Shown: positions 45,209 through 53,943 of the stretch, piece after piece
How positions within the stretch are numbered: position 1 is the stretch's first letter
Layout: each line of letters starts with the position of its first letter
Assembly: GCA_965202955.1 (NCBI GenBank)
Contig: OZ241871.1
Location: forward strand, 4,030,001-4,094,000
Origin: Bin5 sp034422415
Lineage (GTDB): Bacteria; Chloroflexota; Anaerolineae; Caldilineales; Caldilineaceae
Length of the DNA stretch: 64,000 nucleotides
Reading direction: 5' to 3'
Translations under genes and position numbers: made by a program
The notes under the pieces: model-generated
Database searches by the model: none
The model's input: the letters and a program-made list of their open reading frames with translations, nothing else
What the model was told of the DNA's origin: nothing

Positions 45209-46177
45209 CTAGGCGCAGACGGGATTGTCCTTGGTCCAACGGTTGAAGTTGCTCGCGTCTTCAACCTTTGCCATATGGTCGCGCGTCTCCCGCCACAGGT
45301 CATCCCAGGCCGAAGGTTCGCGCAGAACCGATTCAGGGTACTTGTGGCTGCGCGCCACGAAGCCGGGAAAAGCGGGACGGCCGGTCGCCTGGCCGGTCGG
45401 GTTATAGCGCAGGTCGAAGCTCCAGCGAACGGTGTCGCTGGTATTGGAGTAGGAGGCGTGCATCGTCTGCTTGTGCATCAGCAGCACGTCGCCCTTCTCC
45501 ATGATCATCGGCACGGCCTTGCCTTCCAGCAGCTTGCCGGGGACCAAGAGCCCAAGGTCGGTCGGGCAGTGGTCGATGAGGCCGCGCTTGTGGCTGCGCG
45601 GCCAAACGCAAAGGCAACCGTTCTCGACGCCCACGTCCATGAGCGGGAACCAGACCGTCAGCATCTGTGTCTCGTCGGCCTCTGAGCGCACGACGCCCTG
45701 GTCCTGGTGGACCGGGGTCTTACCCAGCTGGACGCGCCCGGTCTCCTGGTTGACTGGCGTGAGATGCTCGGGCGGCTTGAGGCGCACGTGCTGCACAGGG
45801 TTGGAGTAGATTTCCCCGCCGAGAATCGACTCGGCGGCATCGAGCAGACTTTCATTGGTCAACATGCGGAATACGGCGGGCCCGGCCCAGAAGGGCGTAT
45901 CCGGCTTGACGTTGCCCTGCGGCAGCGAAAAATCGAAGTACTGTGCATGCACTTTGCCGCTCTCCTGGTAGATGGCGATCAGCCGTTCGGCGAAGGGCAG
46001 CTCCTCGTAGAGCGAGGTTATCTCGCCCGCGTCGAGCAGGTCCTGCGCCAGGCTGTCCAGCACGCCCTTGTACTCTTCGATCACAGGGTCGATGTCCTTT
46101 TCCGGGTCGAAGACACCCTTGACAATCACGTAGCCTTCTTCGTTGTAGTGAGCCAGCTGTTCGTCAGTGAGTCGCAT
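45209..46177 (-). CDS. Phytanoyl-CoA dioxygenase family protein
   Basis: The product has 322 residues. Fe(II)/2-oxoglutarate oxygenase with the complete facial triad: VHQDQG (His157, Asp159) and RSHKRG (His196). The 2-oxoglutarate-binding Arg is probably in VRWSFDLRYNP. The start is the ATG at 46177 with GGAGGG 7 bases upstream, rather than a TTG two codons earlier. In this cluster it probably hydroxylates or demethylates the substrate that the neighbouring Gfo/Idh, SDR and isomerase genes process. Confidence 0.9.
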   Translation of the reverse strand: MRLTDEQLAHYNEEGYVIVKGVFDPEKDIDPVIEEYKGVLDSLAQDLLDAGEITSLYEELPFAERLIAIYQESGKVHAQYFDFSLPQGNVKPDTPFWAGPAVFRMLTNESLLDAAESILGGEIYSNPVQHVRLKPPEHLTPVNQETGRVQLGKTPVHQDQGVVRSEADETQMLTVWFPLMDVGVENGCLCVWPRSHKRGLIDHCPTDLGLLVPGKLLEGKAVPMIMEKGDVLLMHKQTMHASYSNTSDTVRWSFDLRYNPTGQATGRPAFPGFVARSHKYPESVLREPSAWDDLWRETRDHMAKVEDASNFNRWTKDNPVCA

Positions 46178-46227
46178 GGTCAATCCCTCCGTATTGCGGC
46201 CGGGTGGAAATCCGTGGGTGCTCCAGG

Positions 46228-47349
46228 TTAGTTTTCCGTATCTTCAGTCATATTCTCACTGCGCAGGCGGCCAACGCGTATATCGTACCTGCCGGGCCGC
46301 TGCGGGGTCAAGTGGCCGGATTCGACCATCAGATCGAGCGGATTCAAGCGCGTCTGCAAAGGCATTTCCACCTTCTCATGCATACGCGCCGACTCATAGA
46401 CAGCGTGAATCATCTGCAGTGCCTTGTAGCCGTGCTCTCCCTGGCCGCGGTGCGATTCGATCTTGCCCTCCACCCAGTCGGCGAGCTCGTCGGCCTGGGC
46501 CGCGGCGCCTTCCTCCCACTCAAAACGGTGTCCCAGGGCCTCCAGGGTGAAGAACTTGCCGTCCGGAACGCGCAGTTCCCAGCGGCCGCCTGTCGCTGAA
46601 TTCAAGAGTTGCAGCGACTCGGTCGTCAGGTTGATCATGCCGTCGCTGCCGTAGATCAGCGCGCCCTGGTAGTGGTTTGGCACAAGGTCGCTGAGAATCA
46701 TCGCCCGCGGGCCGCCTGCGAACTGAAATACGGCCATGGCGCAGTCCTCGATACGGGTGGCCCGCTCGTACTGGTCGGTCTTGCGTTCGATGTTGCCCAT
46801 GACCCAGACGCATTCATCGTCGGAGAGCAGGTAGCGGTACATGTCCGCCTGGTGCGAGCTGTAGTTGGGCAGGCCGTCGCCACCGAAGCTCTGGATCAAC
46901 TCCACTTCCCCGATGGCCTTCTCCGCTATCAGCTCTCTGGCCATTGTATAGGAGGGCAGAAAGCGTCTCTGATGACCGATTGCAAGCTTTACGTCGTGGC
47001 GCTCGCACGCGATCAACATCCGTTCGGCCGCACCGACGCTGTCGGCCATCGGTTTTTCGCACAGGATCGCCTGCGGCCTGTAGGCGGCGGCTGCGATTGT
47101 CCAAGGCGCGTGGCCCTTATGCCAGGTGCAGACGGAGACGACGTCGGGCTGCACCTCTTCCATCATTTGGCGGGCATCGCGGTAGTGGACAGGCGCGATG
47201 TCGTATTGTTCGTTGGTTTCCGCCATTGCCGCGGCGCTCAAATCGGCCAGGGCCACGATTTCGAAGCGGCCCGTATCCAGGTACCCCTGAATGTGGGCCC
47301 CGCCGATGCTGCCTGCGCCTATGATCGCCGCGCGTAACTTCGTGGGCAT
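46228..47349 (-). CDS. Gfo/Idh/MocA family NAD(P)-dependent oxidoreductase
   Basis: The product has 373 residues. Rossmann motif AAIIGAGSIGGAHIQGYL at 7-24, catalytic lysine motif CEKPMADSVG near 97, and substrate-domain histidine in SSHQADMYRYLL near 170. A standard member acting on sugars or cyclitols. It lies 45 bases upstream (in transcription) of the PhyH gene and 82 bases after the SDR gene, in one minus-strand run. Confidence 0.9.
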   Translation of the reverse strand: MPTKLRAAIIGAGSIGGAHIQGYLDTGRFEIVALADLSAAAMAETNEQYDIAPVHYRDARQMMEEVQPDVVSVCTWHKGHAPWTIAAAAYRPQAILCEKPMADSVGAAERMLIACERHDVKLAIGHQRRFLPSYTMARELIAEKAIGEVELIQSFGGDGLPNYSSHQADMYRYLLSDDECVWVMGNIERKTDQYERATRIEDCAMAVFQFAGGPRAMILSDLVPNHYQGALIYGSDGMINLTTESLQLLNSATGGRWELRVPDGKFFTLEALGHRFEWEEGAAAQADELADWVEGKIESHRGQGEHGYKALQMIHAVYESARMHEKVEMPLQTRLNPLDLMVESGHLTPQRPGRYDIRVGRLRSENMTEDTEN

Positions 47350-47431
47350 TGGTTGGTGCGATTTGCCTTAGGTTAACGGTATCACATTTAAAATCGCGAA
47401 AAGTCGCTGGAGGATGCGGTTGTTTCGGCCT

Positions 47432-48199
47432 TCACACCGATGTATAGCCGCCGTCCACGACCAGGACCTGTCCAGTTACCATCCTGGCGGCGTCCGAAGC
47501 CATGTAGATGACGGCGCCGGCGATCTCGTGCGGCTCGGCGATACGCCCCATCGGGATCTTCTCGAGGTTCTTCGCGAAGTCTGGATTCTGAATTGCACGT
47601 TCCAGCAGAGGGGTGCGTGTGAAGGTCGGCGCGACCGCGTTGACGGTGATGCCGTCAGGCGCCCACTCAACCGCCAACGAACGGGTCATCTGGCCGACCG
47701 CGCCTTTTGCCGAGGCGTAGACCACACGCAGCGGGCCGCCGACGACGCCCACCTGCGAACTGATATTGATGACGCTGCCCTCGATGCCGGCTTCGATCAT
47801 GCGGCGCACGCAGGCGGTCGACATGAAGAAGGCGCCCTTGAAGTTGACGTCGGAGATGCCGTCGAACTCCTCTTCGCTGTAGTCGAGGGCCGGCTTGGGA
47901 ATGTTGTTGCCGGCGTTGTTGACGACCGAGTCGATGCGGCCGAAGGCGTCCCATACACTGGCTACGAACTGGTCGATGCTGTCGAGGTTGGTTACGTCGA
48001 GCTGCCAGGCCTTGGCCTGGACGCCGTGGGCGCGGCAGGTCTCCGCGACCTCTTCGCATTCGCTGAGGGTGCGGCTGCCGAGCGCCAGGTTGGCGCCGAA
48101 GCCGGCGGCCGTCTCCGCAATTGATTTGCCAATGCCCTTGCCGGCGCCGGTTACAACCATTGCCTTGCCGCTGAGATCAAAGCTTACTTCATTTGACAC
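47432..48199 (-). CDS. Short-chain dehydrogenase/reductase (classical SDR)
   Basis: The product has 255 residues, typical length. TGAGKGIGKSIAETAA near 17-32, NNAGNNIP near 92, catalytic Ser in INISSQVG and Tyr/Lys in YASAKGAVG. The motif RTLS after strand 2 suggests NADP preference but is not decisive. The start is GTG at 48199 behind GAGGAG. It probably oxidises a sugar or ketone intermediate of the cluster's pathway. Confidence 0.9.
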   Translation of the reverse strand: MSNEVSFDLSGKAMVVTGAGKGIGKSIAETAAGFGANLALGSRTLSECEEVAETCRAHGVQAKAWQLDVTNLDSIDQFVASVWDAFGRIDSVVNNAGNNIPKPALDYSEEEFDGISDVNFKGAFFMSTACVRRMIEAGIEGSVINISSQVGVVGGPLRVVYASAKGAVGQMTRSLAVEWAPDGITVNAVAPTFTRTPLLERAIQNPDFAKNLEKIPMGRIAEPHEIAGAVIYMASDAARMVTGQVLVVDGGYTSV

Positions 48200-48246
48200 G
48201 ACTTTCTCCTCGTATGCCAGAAATGTCCTGAGTCTTGTTTTTCCGT

Positions 48247-49089
48247 TCAGGCCCTGTCGATGCCGGCGTCGATGAAGGCCTGGGCCATCGTTTCGTAGGT
48301 CTGCGTCGCGACCGCCAGCGGATAGTAACCGGGCTTGCTCTGTACCATGTTGCTGATTTCGGGGGTGATGAAGCCGGTGTAGCCGTGGCGCTCCATCGCC
48401 TTGAGATAGGTGACGTAGTCGAATTCACCCTCGCCGGGTATCAGGAATTCGAAGTCGGGCACGATGCCGCGTTCGTCTTTGACGTGCGTATGGACTGCGT
48501 GGGGAGCCATCTTGGAGACTGACTCCTCGATGCTGAAGCCCATGACGTTGAAGTGGCTGATGTCGAAGTTGACGCCGAGGGCGTCCGATCCGACGCGCCT
48601 GAGAAGCTCGAGTGTGCGGTCGGGCGTGTCGATGATCGAGCCGACGTGCGGTTCGAGGGCGATAACGACGCCGCGTGCCTGGGCGTACTCGGCTGCTTCC
48701 TGGATGCGGGCGGTCAGAAGATCGAGCTTGCTGTCCCAGTCTTCCGGCGTGCCACCGGCGGTCGTGTCGATGGCTGGAGGGCCATCTGCCAACGCCCACT
48801 CGACTGCCAGATCGATGGTTGCTTTGAGGCGGTCCAGGTTGGCGGCGTGGCTGTCGGGATCTTCGTCCATGAGGCTGACGTGGCCGGCGATGGCGGGCAG
48901 CTCGAGATTGTACTCCTGGAGAAGTTTGGGGATGCGGCGGCGCTCGTCGGGGGTCAGTTTTTCGAGTGCGGTCGTGTGGTGGGAAAGCACGGTCAACTCG
49001 ACGCCTTCGAAGCCAAGTCCGGCCAGGTGGCGGACGATAGCGTCGACCGGGACTGTAGGCGTTCCCCAGGTGCTGTAGCCCAGTTTCAT
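48247..49089 (-). CDS. Sugar phosphate isomerase/epimerase (xylose isomerase-like TIM barrel)
   Basis: The product has 280 residues. Metal ligands fit ALEPHVGSI (Glu), VNFDISHFN (Asp/His), HTHVKDERG (His) and TPEIS (Glu). The start MKLGYSTWGTP is typical of the family. It is 47 bases upstream (in transcription) of the SDR gene. Likely isomerases or epimerases of keto-sugars or inosose-like compounds. Confidence 0.88.
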   Translation of the reverse strand: MKLGYSTWGTPTVPVDAIVRHLAGLGFEGVELTVLSHHTTALEKLTPDERRRIPKLLQEYNLELPAIAGHVSLMDEDPDSHAANLDRLKATIDLAVEWALADGPPAIDTTAGGTPEDWDSKLDLLTARIQEAAEYAQARGVVIALEPHVGSIIDTPDRTLELLRRVGSDALGVNFDISHFNVMGFSIEESVSKMAPHAVHTHVKDERGIVPDFEFLIPGEGEFDYVTYLKAMERHGYTGFITPEISNMVQSKPGYYPLAVATQTYETMAQAFIDAGIDRA

Positions 49090-49297
49090 GGTTTGGCGGC
49101 CTCACAGTCCTGATTGATATGGCGGGTTGTCCAGGTCCCCAGATCATACGGATTTGTGCTTTGAAATGCAAACTTTCGGTGTGCCATTTCAGCTTTTGAT
49201 CAGTGGACAATCGTTCGAGCGCAGCCGGCCTGTTTGGGAGGGGGCATCGTGACCTAAGGCGGGCCCCGCCGGCGCCGGCGATTCGGGCAGTTTCGGG

Positions 49298-50236
49298 TCA
49301 GTCCAGTTTCACGACGCCTTTCAGATAGGTGCTGTCCCCGGCGAGGATCTCTTCCATAAGGGCTGGGTAGCCGGCAAGAGATGTCGTGTGGGAGACGAGC
49401 GGGCGGAGGTCGAAGACGCCGGCGGCGATCAGGTCGATGGCGACGGGAAACGTGTTGCGGATTTTAGCGCCGGGTGAAGAGTTCACAATGGTGAAGCCCC
49501 CCAGGTGCCACTTGGTTGGATCGAAGCTGGCCTCCTGGCCCTTGATCCAGCCGAAGAGATTGATGCGGCCGCCTGACTTTACAATGTCTGTCGACAGGTC
49601 GAGCCCGGGCTGGCTGCCGGAGGCGTCGACTACGACGTCGATCTGTTGCTCCTTCAACGAAGCGGCCAGTTCGTCTCGGTTGCATTCGGCAGCGTTGATG
49701 GTCTCCTGTGCGCCCTGGTCGCGGGCGAGCTGGAGACGGTCTGCGGCGATGTCGATGGCGATGAGGCGGCCGACGGGTGAATGGAGGAGTCCCTGCAGGA
49801 TGAGCTGTCCCATGAAGCCGCAGCCGACGAGGGCGACGGTGTCGCCGGCCTGCAGGTCGGTGTGGTCAATGCCGGTGACGGCGCAGGCGACGGGCTCGAC
49901 GATCCAATGCTCGTCGGCGAGGTCGGAGGGGGGGATGGAGTAGACCCGGTCGCTGGCGAAGTTGCGGACGGTGGCGAAGCCGCCGCCGGCGACGCGGTCG
50001 CCTTCCTTGAGATTGGTTACGCCGGCGCCGACCTTGGAGACGTGGCCGACGCCTTCGTGGCCGGGCGGGGCCACGGGGTCCATCTTTGCGCCGAGCTTGG
50101 CGGTGACGATGTCCCAGGAGCAGATGCCGCAGGCGCCACCGGTAACCTGGACTTCGCCGGGGCCGGGGTCATCGACTTCGGTGAGATACAGTTCGATTGT
50201 GCCGTCGTCGCGATAGCGGAGCGTCTGTGATTGCAC
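49298..50236 (-). CDS. Zinc-type medium-chain dehydrogenase
   Basis: The product has 312 residues. The catalytic-zinc region is complete here: GGACGICSWDI (Cys) and PPGHEGVGHV (His/Glu). NAD(P)-binding ALVGCGFMGQLI near 148. Slightly short because the structural-zinc lobe (four cysteines) is missing. The start is GTG at 50236, with AAAGGAG 7 bases upstream; the open frame to 50464 has no support. First gene of the minus-strand cluster; expected to oxidise a polyol or sugar alcohol. Confidence 0.87.
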   Translation of the reverse strand: MQSQTLRYRDDGTIELYLTEVDDPGPGEVQVTGGACGICSWDIVTAKLGAKMDPVAPPGHEGVGHVSKVGAGVTNLKEGDRVAGGGFATVRNFASDRVYSIPPSDLADEHWIVEPVACAVTGIDHTDLQAGDTVALVGCGFMGQLILQGLLHSPVGRLIAIDIAADRLQLARDQGAQETINAAECNRDELAASLKEQQIDVVVDASGSQPGLDLSTDIVKSGGRINLFGWIKGQEASFDPTKWHLGGFTIVNSSPGAKIRNTFPVAIDLIAAGVFDLRPLVSHTTSLAGYPALMEEILAGDSTYLKGVVKLD

Positions 50237-50851
50237 GGTGTTCTCCTTTGCTTTTGCCGGCCCCGTCAATCTTTGGCCATTGGTCTCAGGCGGTGAAACC
50301 GGCGATTGGGCGTACCAGAGTTGGAAGTAGGATGCCAGAATCCTTCTCTTGATTCTCAGCGCGGTCCCGCTTGCGCCGGGCAAAAGCAGGACCGAAAACA
50401 CCGTCCGGCTGCAATTCAAGTCGACCGGAGTCGTCAGTCTTGCTTCTTTCTCGGGCATTCGCATGTTTTCTCGGTTCTGGTCTGGACATTTCGTGTCGGG
50501 TCAAGTCCTGACCAGCCTGTTCAGGCCGAAGACGCCGGACAGACTTTTCACTACGGAAAGTGCGCGTTTCGCAGACTGCTATTGCTCAAGGTCGCAAGTG
50601 GTCGTCGGGTGTCGACTTAAGTCGGCCAGAAGCGGCCAAAAAAGGCCGATTTTTGCCACTTTCGGCCTTTTCGGCGCTCGCAATCATTCTCGTTTCAATT
50701 TGTGTCGAGTTGGGTCAGGCCAAGTAGAGTCAAATCGCGTCAAGAGTCTTTTCAGAGCGACTGCGTGCGTTCTCAATGATCGTCGTGAATGGTCGCGATT
50801 GAGAAGTACGGTTTCCTGTTTCGTCTAGCCGGGTCAGGCAAGCAATTGGGC
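50237..50851. other. Intergenic region without a supported gene
   Basis: Short open frames are present but carry no ribosome sites or family motifs. The stretch contains several degenerate copies of a TTT(C)GTGTC...GGTCA phrase (near 50493, 50698 and 50818) and a strong terminator hairpin at 50638-50671. Confidence 0.45.
50638..50671 (-). terminator. Bidirectional intrinsic terminator
   Basis: AAAAGGCCGA pairs with TCGGCCTTTT (10 bp, 12-base loop); runs of A and T flank the stem so it can work both ways. On the minus strand it lies 180 bases after the membrane-protein remnant at 50852. Confidence 0.65.
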
Positions 50852-51358
50852 TCATATGCAAGTGTAACAACCAAGGGACCGCCTTCCTTCATTGGTTGGC
50901 GACGATTGCCTTACGGCGAACTCTTCTTCGGGCGAAGAGACAAGCCTTTTGCTCCCGATCAGTTCAAAGTAGAGTAGCCCTGCTGCGTACCAGGCAGCGC
51001 AGCCATTGACCTCCCCAGCTTGTATTCGGGATTGGGAAAAAAAGTCCAGAGTGAACATAGCGATCACGCCCGCTACAGTTGCAATGGCGTTTCCCAGGAA
51101 ACTGACGTACGGACGCGCCATCGCCGGGAAACAGTTCCGCGATCGAACGAACGTTATCATCTGTATAATGTAGGCGATGACCCCGCCGAAGACCCCCACT
51201 TTGAACACAACCGCCACCACTGGCGCTCCCTCACCATACCATCATTCGCCGAAACCAATCGGTAAAGCGACCAAGTATCCAATTACGCCGCCGCCAATCA
51301 GGGTGGCTATGGCGTTTTGTTCTCGAATTGGCGCGCCGGACTGCCTTAGAATTTGACG
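50852..51358 (-). pseudogene. Small multi-pass membrane protein interrupted by an in-frame stop
   Basis: From a GTG at 51220 the frame encodes 122 residues with hydrophobic helices (VAVVFKVGVFGGVIAYIIQM, then NAIATVAGVIAMFTLDFF and AAWYAAGLLYFELIG). Reading upstream in the same frame past a TGA at 51244-51242 gives another good helix, IATLIGGGVIGYLVALPIGF, preceded by a polar stretch back to about 51358. A single nonsense mutation therefore seems to have split one membrane protein of about 165 residues. Alternatively the GTG-started part is a shorter working gene. No family recognised. Confidence 0.5.
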
Positions 51359-51480
51359 CTATTGTAGGCGTCTGCAACAGAATAGCACAGTTTGAAACGA
51401 TATGCCCGGGCTTGGCAGTGCCGCCCTAGGCGAAGGGGTCCGGTTGGTTATGGGCCGGCGGGGGTTGCGTAGCGGGAAAG

Positions 51481-51510
51481 TTAGCGGGCGGCGTGTGCGT
51501 GTGCTAGAAT
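51481..51510 (+). promoter_or_regulatory. Candidate promoter of the sugar-type ABC cluster
   Basis: TTAGCG (51481-51486), an 18-base spacer, TAGAAT (51505-51510), about 70 bases before the binding-protein gene. Confidence 0.4.
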
Positions 51511-51579
51511 TCCTGGTGTATCGCGCCTCACTGTGGGCAGTATGTTCAATCCACCATTTCAGACCAGGGAGAGAGGAAA

Positions 51580-52932
51580 ATGGAAGGCAGGACAAGAGTG
51601 AATGGTTCACGCCGCGATTTTCTGCGCCTATCCGCGATCGGTGTTGGCGCGAGCGCGCTGGCGGCCTGTATGCCGGTGGCTCCCGGCGCTGACGGCGGCG
51701 CGGCCGGAGAGGCTGCCGCTGAACCGACAGCCGTTTCATTTCTGACGCAGGGCGGAGGCGAAGTCTCGTTTCTGCGCTATGAACCGTTGATCGAGGACTT
51801 CCAGGCGGCGAACCCGACGATCACGATCGACCCGATCTGGGAGCCGGGCGGCGCGATCGAAATCCAGACGAAGCTGCTGACGCTGATTGCAGCAGGTGAC
51901 GCGCCCGACTCCTACTGGGCGCACAGCTACACCAACTCCGGCCAGGCGGTACGCAACATCCAACTGGACGTCAACCCGTTCATCGACGCGGACGACGACA
52001 TCAGCGGCGACGATTTCCTGCTGGCGGCGTACAAGGACTTCCAGTACGAGGGCAGGCAGATCGGGTTCCCACGCGAGACGACGAGCACGATCATCATCTA
52101 CAACGCCGAGCTGTTCGACGCGGTGGGCGCGCCGCGGCCGACCGGGGGCTGGACCTGGACAGATTTCAACGAGGCTGCGGCAGCAATCACCCAGGGCGAA
52201 GGCTCGGAGCGGGTGTTTGGCACGGCCGACTGGCACCGCAATCGCAACACGTGGGTCAAGATGTGGCAGAAGGGCGGCGACGTGTTGAACGCAGACCGCA
52301 CGAAGTTCACGATGAACGAGGAGCCGGGCCTGTCGCAGGTTGTGGAGATCCAGGACTGGCACCAGGACGGCGGCATTCATCTGCCGGCCACCGTGACCGA
52401 GGCGGGCGGCTTCAGTACCGGCGACCTTTTCACCACGGGGCGGATAGGCATGTTCCCGCAGTTCTCCGTCTTCTCCAACGTGATGAGCTCGGAGTTTGAA
52501 TGGGATATCGCCCACTTCCCGGTCGACCCCGATGACATCCAGACGACACGCGTGGCGTCTGCCGGCCACAGCCTGTACGGCGGCACGGAGAACCCGGACG
52601 CGGCCTGGCAGTGGATGAAGTTCCTGGGCGGCGAGAACGCGTTCCGTCACTGGGTGGAGGCGACGGGGCTGAACGTGCCTTCGCTGAAGGTCGTGGCCGA
52701 GAGCCTGTTGGAGACGATGGCGGACGTGCTGCCGCCCAATGCGCAGATCATGCTCGACGCGTTCGAGTATGGGCGCCCCGAGCCTGTGGCAGGGGACTGG
52801 ATTGGCGTTCACCGCGAGGTGCAGCCGGCGCTCAACTCTATCTACGGCATCGAGAAGGCGGACCCGAAGGCCACTCTTGACGCAATTGCCGGCCGCGTCG
52901 AGGAGCTGGCGGTCTACGTCCCTGGCGTTTAG
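51580..52932 (+). CDS. Carbohydrate-type ABC transporter substrate-binding protein (Tat lipoprotein)
   Basis: The product has 450 residues. The N-terminus has a twin-arginine signal (SRRDFLRLSAIGVGASALAAC) ending in a lipobox, so it is exported folded and anchored by lipid at Cys30. An Ala/Gly-rich linker leads to a family 1 binding domain (LTLIAAGDAPDSYWAHSYTN, GFPRETTSTIIIYNAELFD, FTTGRIGMFPQFSVFSNV). AGAGAGGAA precedes the ATG. The two permease genes that follow complete the membrane part; the ligand is probably an oligosaccharide, polyol or related compound. Confidence 0.92.
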   Translation: MEGRTRVNGSRRDFLRLSAIGVGASALAACMPVAPGADGGAAGEAAAEPTAVSFLTQGGGEVSFLRYEPLIEDFQAANPTITIDPIWEPGGAIEIQTKLLTLIAAGDAPDSYWAHSYTNSGQAVRNIQLDVNPFIDADDDISGDDFLLAAYKDFQYEGRQIGFPRETTSTIIIYNAELFDAVGAPRPTGGWTWTDFNEAAAAITQGEGSERVFGTADWHRNRNTWVKMWQKGGDVLNADRTKFTMNEEPGLSQVVEIQDWHQDGGIHLPATVTEAGGFSTGDLFTTGRIGMFPQFSVFSNVMSSEFEWDIAHFPVDPDDIQTTRVASAGHSLYGGTENPDAAWQWMKFLGGENAFRHWVEATGLNVPSLKVVAESLLETMADVLPPNAQIMLDAFEYGRPEPVAGDWIGVHREVQPALNSIYGIEKADPKATLDAIAGRVEELAVYVPGV

Positions 52933-52940
52933 TTCATGCC

Positions 52941-52973
52941 GAAGTTGGCAGTCTTCTGAAGGCTGCCAACTTC
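52941..52973 (+). repeat. Intercistronic stem-loop between binding-protein and permease genes
   Basis: A perfect 11-bp inverted repeat, GAAGTTGGCAG / CTGCCAACTTC, 9 bases after the binding-protein stop, without a U tract. Such hairpins commonly protect the upstream message or partly stop transcription, raising the binding protein above the permeases. Confidence 0.65.
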
Positions 52974-52992
52974 CTTCACTTCATTCCACGCG

Positions 52993-53922
52993 ATGGCCGG
53001 CGGAAGCGTTTCCGGGACCAGAAATAGAGAGAGACGCAGTCTTCTCTGGTCGGAGGCCAGGGACGGCTACCTGTTCATCCTGCCCTGGGCGCTGGGCTTC
53101 ATCATTTTCACCGCCGGGCCGATGCTGGCGTCGCTCTACATCTCGTTCACGCGCTGGGAGATCGTTACACCTTCGGTCTGGGTGGGGCCCGCGCAGTACG
53201 TCAAGCTTTTCAACGACGACCGGTTCTGGTTGAGCCTCTACAATACGAGCTACTACGTCTTCATCGGTGTGCCGCTGCACCTGCTGATGGCGCTGCTGGC
53301 GGCGCTGGCGGTGAACCTGAACCTGTGGGGCATTCACCTTTTCCGCACAGCCTACTACGTGCCTTCACTGACGCCGGTGGTGGCGAACTCGATTCTGTGG
53401 GTCTGGATCTTCCACCCGTCGTGGGGCCTGGCGAACGCCTTTCTCGCCTGGCTGGGATTCGAGGGGCTCTACTGGCTGCAGGACCCGAAGTTGGCCAAAC
53501 CGGCACTGATCGTCATGAGTTTCTGGTCGATAGGCGGGCAGATGGTGATCCTGCTGGCCGGGTTGAAGGGGATTCCGACGACTTTGTACGAAGCCGCATC
53601 GATCGACGGGGCGAATTGGTGGGGCCGCTTCTGGCGCATCACCTTGCCGCTGCTGACGCCGGCACTCTTCTTCAACCTGATTATTGCCATCATCGGTGCG
53701 TTCCAGGTCTTTACGCAGGCCTTCATCATGACCGACGGAGGACCGAACTATTCGACGCTTTTCTACCTCCTCTACCTGTTCCGCAACGCTTTCGAAAACT
53801 TCCGTATGGGCTACGCTTCGGCGATGGCCTGGGCGCTGTTCGTTATCATACTCGTTTTCACGATGGTGCAGTTCAGACTGTCGGACCGCTGGGTCTTCTA
53901 TGAAGGCGATTTGCGGCGTTAA
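52993..53922 (+). CDS. Sugar ABC transporter permease (MalF/UgpA type)
   Basis: The product has 309 residues and six predicted helices. Typical opening GYLFILPWALGFIIFTAGPML; EAA docking loop EAASIDGANWWGRFWRITLPLL near 200; TDGGPNYSTLF in the following loop. Pairs with the next gene to form the channel. No ATPase gene is present in the cluster. Confidence 0.92.
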   Translation: MAGGSVSGTRNRERRSLLWSEARDGYLFILPWALGFIIFTAGPMLASLYISFTRWEIVTPSVWVGPAQYVKLFNDDRFWLSLYNTSYYVFIGVPLHLLMALLAALAVNLNLWGIHLFRTAYYVPSLTPVVANSILWVWIFHPSWGLANAFLAWLGFEGLYWLQDPKLAKPALIVMSFWSIGGQMVILLAGLKGIPTTLYEAASIDGANWWGRFWRITLPLLTPALFFNLIIAIIGAFQVFTQAFIMTDGGPNYSTLFYLLYLFRNAFENFRMGYASAMAWALFVIILVFTMVQFRLSDRWVFYEGDLRR

Positions 53923-53943
53923 GGTTGATTCCCTCTTTCTCCA

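Noticed and set aside
51242..51244. TGA as a selenocysteine codon in the membrane protein
   Set aside because: No SECIS-like hairpin follows immediately, and a selenoprotein of this type is not known; a nonsense mutation is simpler.
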